Assembly (NCBI GenBank): GCA_041601535.1 | Contig: JBFIHZ010000151.1 | Location: 1 to 8,832 of the forward strand | Origin: JBFIHZ01 sp041601535 | Lineage (GTDB): Bacteria > Pseudomonadota > Gammaproteobacteria > Xanthomonadales > SZUA-36 | Direction of reading: 5' to 3' | Length of the DNA stretch: 8,832 bases | Shown here: piece by piece, positions 6,986 to 8,832 of the stretch | How the letters are laid out: each line of letters opens with the position of its first letter | Numbering within the stretch: position 1 is the stretch's first letter | The notes under the pieces: model-generated | Told to the model about the DNA's origin: nothing | The model's database searches: none | Seen by the model: the letters and a program-made list of their open reading frames with translations, nothing else | Translations under genes and position numbers: made by a program

Positions 6986-7010
6986 TAATGAATTCAACAA
7001 CCATAATCAT
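6960..7010 (-). CDS. Possible 16-codon leader ORF, unrecognised
   Basis: ATG at 7010 runs to TAA at 6962-6960 and would encode MIMVVEFINGATLAVR. It overlaps the larger possible microprotein in another frame. GGGAG directly abuts the ATG, which is too close for the first start but lies 6 nt from the second ATG at 7004. Very short, so chance is the default explanation. Confidence 0.12.
   Translation of the reverse strand: MIMVVEFINGATLAVR
6977..7007 (+). promoter_or_regulatory. Possible promoter for the rimB cluster
   Basis: TTGCAC (6977-6982) and CATAAT (7002-7007, five of six to TATAAT) lie in an AT-rich island just ahead of the rimB-like start at 7034. The spacer is 19 bp, longer than ideal, and the -35 is weak. 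The location in a divergent intergenic region supports a promoter somewhere nearby. Confidence 0.27.
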
Positions 7011-7033
7011 CTCCCAGCCGGGTGGCCTGCCGA

Positions 7034-7516
7034 ATGTCCACGCCTGATCCTGGGCCTGATCCTGCGGCCGAACTGCTGACCTTCGGCTGGCGCGAGTGGG
7101 TGGGCCTGCCACAGCTCGGCATCGAACGCATCAAGGCCAAGGTGGATACCGGCGCGCGCACCTCGGCGCTGCATGCCTTCGAGGTGCGGCCGTTTGAAGA
7201 CAACGGGGTACAGCGCGTGGAATTCAAAATGCATCCGCGGCAACACGACGACCAGACCGTAACGGTATGCACCGCCGACGTGGTGGACGTGCGCACGGTA
7301 ACCGACTCGGGCGGCCACAAGGAGCAGCGCTTCGTCATCGCCACGCCGTTGACCATTGGCGCACACAGCTGGCCGATTGAAATTACCCTGACTGCCCGCG
7401 ACAACATGCTGTTTCGCATGCTGCTGGGCCGCACTGCGATGCGTGGACATGCCGTGGTCGACCCGGCCCGCTCTTACCTGGTGGGTGACAGGCCGGAGCC
7501 GTTGCCTGCCGCCTGA
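7034..7516 (+). CDS. rimB: RimB-like ATP-dependent zinc protease family / retropepsin-fold protease (160 aa)
   Basis: Member of the bacterial retropepsin-like family (former DUF785) found beside rimK. Its expected role is cleavage linked to RimK glutamylation of ribosomal protein S6 or of poly-glutamate. The active-site block KVDTGARTSALHA begins at K36, with D38-T39-G40-A41 as the aspartic-protease-type signature. The C-terminal MLLGRTAMRG and VVDPARSYLVG blocks are also typical. Length is normal for the family. A GTG at 7022 is in frame, but the ATG at 7034 gives the normal family N-terminus. Ribosome binding is weak (GGGTGG about 10 nt upstream). The gene is followed 122 bp later by a deacylase-like gene and then rimK on the same strand, which supports the RimB assignment. 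The biochemical substrate in this organism is not shown. Confidence 0.87.
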   Translation: MSTPDPGPDPAAELLTFGWREWVGLPQLGIERIKAKVDTGARTSALHAFEVRPFEDNGVQRVEFKMHPRQHDDQTVTVCTADVVDVRTVTDSGGHKEQRFVIATPLTIGAHSWPIEITLTARDNMLFRMLLGRTAMRGHAVVDPARSYLVGDRPEPLPAA

Positions 7517-7536
7517 TGTCGGCTTGCAACGGCAGC

Positions 7537-7566
7537 CGCAACAATTGCAGCAGGCGCAACAACTGC
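7537..7566 (+). repeat. Tandem 12-bp direct repeat CGCAACAAYTGC, 18-bp period
   Basis: Copies at 7537-7548 and 7555-7566 differ at one base (T or C at position 9). Each contains GCAA-N3-TTGC or nearly so, a small inverted repeat, so it could be a protein-binding half-site pair. A weaker relative, TGCAACGGCAGC, sits at 7525-7536. They lie just upstream of TATACT (7572-7577). Confidence 0.4.
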
Positions 7567-7571
7567 TTGTT

Positions 7572-7577
7572 TATACT
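7572..7577 (+). promoter_or_regulatory. Possible -10 box (TATACT) upstream of the deacylase-like gene
   Basis: TATACT matches the sigma-70 -10 consensus at five of six bases, 62 bp before the ATG at 7639. The nearest -35-like hexamer, TTGCAG at 7545-7550, is 21 bp away, which is too far for a standard promoter. An activator using the direct repeats could compensate. Confidence 0.25.
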
Positions 7578-7586
7578 GAACCACTG

Positions 7587-7607
7587 CAAGCCGCATTAAA
7601 GGGCTTG
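7587..7607 (+). other. Stem-loop in the leader of the deacylase-like gene
   Basis: CAAGCC (7587-7592) pairs perfectly with GGCTTG (7602-7607) around a 9-nt loop. GCCGC at 7590-7594 could instead pair with GCGGC at 7608-7612, giving two mutually exclusive structures. No T-tract follows, so it is not a standard terminator. Confidence 0.3.
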
Positions 7608-7638
7608 GCGGCCCACCCCAACACAGCGGACGGAAGAC

Positions 7639-8664
7639 ATGGCAGCGAATAAACCCATCACCATCGGCGATACCGAGATCAAGCCCGGGCAGCGGGCCAA
7701 TATCAACCTGCCGATTGCCTACCTGTACACCTCCACCCCGCTGAGCATGCCGATGCAGGTGATTTGCGGGCGCCGGGCCGGCCCCACCCTGTGTGTTTCT
7801 GCCGCGGTGCACGGTGATGAGCTGAACGGCGTGGAGATCATCCGCCGGCTGCTCAAACGCAAGCAAATGAAATCCATTCGCGGCACGCTGCTGGCGGTGC
7901 CCATCGTCAATGTCCACGGCTTTCTGAACCAGTCACGCTACCTGCCAGACCGGCGTGACCTGAACCGCTCCTTTCCCGGCAGTTCACGTGGTTCCATTGC
8001 CGGCCGCCTGGCCAACCGCTTTCTGAAACAGGTGGTGAGCAAGGCGGATTTCGGTATTGACCTGCACACCGGAGCCATCAACCGCTCCAACCTGCCGCAA
8101 ATCCGTGCCAACCTGGATGACCCCAGGACCCTGGAACTGGCCAAGGCGTTTGGCGTGCCGGTGATATTGAATTCCTCTGTCCTGGACGGCTCTTTGCGGG
8201 GCTGTGCTGCCGAGATGGGCATGCCTATGTTAATCTATGAGGCAGGCGAAGCATTGCGCTTCGACGAAGTCTGCATCCGTGCCGGTATTCGCGGCATCCT
8301 GAACGTCATGCACTTGATCGGTATGCTTCCCGAGCCCCGCAAAGTAAAGCGGGTAGATTCCGTAGTCGCCAGCTCCACCACCTGGGTACGCGCGCCCGAC
8401 AGCGGGATTGTCAGCAAGCAGGTCGATCTCGGCAGCCGGGTGGTGAAAGGCCAGGCGCTGGCGACCATCAGTGACCCGCTGGGCGACGAGGAAGCCGATG
8501 CCGTGGCACCGTTTGACGGCATTGTCATCGGTTGCAGCAATTTGCCATTGGCCCATGAGGGCGATGCCTTATTCAATCTGGCGGAGTTTTCCAGCGTTTC
8601 CAAAGCCGAAGACCGCGTGGAAGAGTTCGCCGCGGCGCACGACCCGGAACCCAACGACGGGTAG
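7639..8664 (+). CDS. Succinylglutamate desuccinylase/aspartoacylase-family zinc hydrolase with C-terminal barrel-like domain (341 aa)
   Basis: Zinc-dependent carboxypeptidase-fold (M14-related) hydrolase that should remove an acyl or amino-acyl group. Predicted zinc ligands are H58 and E61 in VHGDELNG and H143 in DLHTG; E201 in YEAGE is the likely catalytic Glu. DLNRSFPG (107-114) is the substrate-binding loop typical of AstE/aspartoacylase proteins. Residues about 245-315 form a Gly- and Val-rich segment (VRAPDSGIV, then VAPFDGIVIG) that resembles a barrel-sandwich (biotinyl/lipoyl-like) fold but has no obvious modified Lys. ATG at 7639 has a weak CGGAAG at 7631-7636. It stands between rimB and rimK, so its substrate may be linked to RimK products, for example N-acylated or polyglutamate species. 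It is unlikely to be AstE of arginine catabolism because no other ast genes are near. Confidence 0.88.
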   Translation: MAANKPITIGDTEIKPGQRANINLPIAYLYTSTPLSMPMQVICGRRAGPTLCVSAAVHGDELNGVEIIRRLLKRKQMKSIRGTLLAVPIVNVHGFLNQSRYLPDRRDLNRSFPGSSRGSIAGRLANRFLKQVVSKADFGIDLHTGAINRSNLPQIRANLDDPRTLELAKAFGVPVILNSSVLDGSLRGCAAEMGMPMLIYEAGEALRFDEVCIRAGIRGILNVMHLIGMLPEPRKVKRVDSVVASSTTWVRAPDSGIVSKQVDLGSRVVKGQALATISDPLGDEEADAVAPFDGIVIGCSNLPLAHEGDALFNLAEFSSVSKAEDRVEEFAAAHDPEPNDG

Positions 8665-8702
8665 TGGCCCCCTACCGATGCAGTGCATCCGGAGGACCGT
8701 TC

Positions 8703-8832
8703 ATGAAAATCGGAATTCTATCCACCAACCGCAACCTGTATTCCACCCGCCGCCTGGTGGAAGCGGCAAAGGAGCGCGATCACGAGGTACAGGTGATCAA
8801 CCACAAGCGCTGTTACATGAACATCACCAGCC
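8703..8832 (+). CDS. rimK: RimK, ribosomal protein S6--L-glutamate ligase, N-terminal fragment (runs off window)
   Basis: The first 43 codons are present. MKIGILSTNRNLYSTRRLVEA and the following H-x-V-x-V-I and CYMNI motifs closely follow the N-terminal pre-ATP-grasp domain of E. coli RimK, which ligates glutamates to the C-terminus of S6 and can make poly-alpha-glutamate. GGAGGA at 8691-8696 with a 6-nt spacer supports this ATG. It begins 38 bp after the deacylase-like gene and is presumably cotranscribed with it. The ATP-grasp catalytic part is outside the window, so an RimK paralogue (such as a tetrahydromethanopterin or lysine-carrier ligase) cannot be fully excluded, but the context favours RimK. 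Confidence 0.9.
   Translation, partial: MKIGILSTNRNLYSTRRLVEAAKERDHEVQVINHKRCYMNITS

Overview
The window is about 60% GC, tightly packed, and has the look of a chromosomal segment from a gammaproteobacterium. The main support is a RimK-type S6:glutamate ligase whose first residues closely resemble the E. coli protein, together with a RimB-type protease and a YihG/PlsC-like acyltransferase. The species cannot be named from this sequence. No mobile elements, tRNA, rRNA or CRISPR arrays were seen.

Layout. (1) Positions 1-1873, plus strand: the 3' end of a hydantoinase A/oxoprolinase-type subunit, overlapping by ATGA with a complete hydantoinase B-type subunit. (2) Positions 2148-4804, plus strand: a Tat-exported molybdenum hydroxylase of the isoquinoline 1-oxidoreductase (IorB/IorA) type, large subunit first, the two genes again joined by an ATGA overlap. 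(3) Positions 5022-5978, plus strand: a membrane-anchored lysophospholipid-type acyltransferase. (4) Positions 5947-6768, minus strand: a class I SAM-dependent methyltransferase that overlaps the acyltransferase tail-to-tail by 32 bp. (5) A divergent intergenic region of about 265 bp with palindromes and two tiny possible ORFs. (6) Positions 7034-8832, plus strand: a rimB-like retropepsin-fold protease, a zinc-dependent succinylglutamate desuccinylase/aspartoacylase-like protein, and the start of rimK, which together look like a ribosomal-protein or poly-glutamate modification module.

How they may work together. Regions 1 and 2 could form a catabolic pair: an IorAB-type enzyme can put oxygen on the carbon next to a ring nitrogen, giving a lactam, and HyuAB-type enzymes can open cyclic amides using ATP. 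This is inferred from adjacency and family chemistry; the substrate is unknown. Region 6 is a coherent group: RimK adds glutamates and its neighbours have the folds expected of enzymes that trim or remove them. The acyltransferase and methyltransferase have no evident link to either group. Nothing here is clearly a new system; the most interesting leads are the iorBA/hyuAB pairing, the rimB/deacylase/rimK cluster with its repeat-bearing leader, and the possible microproteins in the divergent region.
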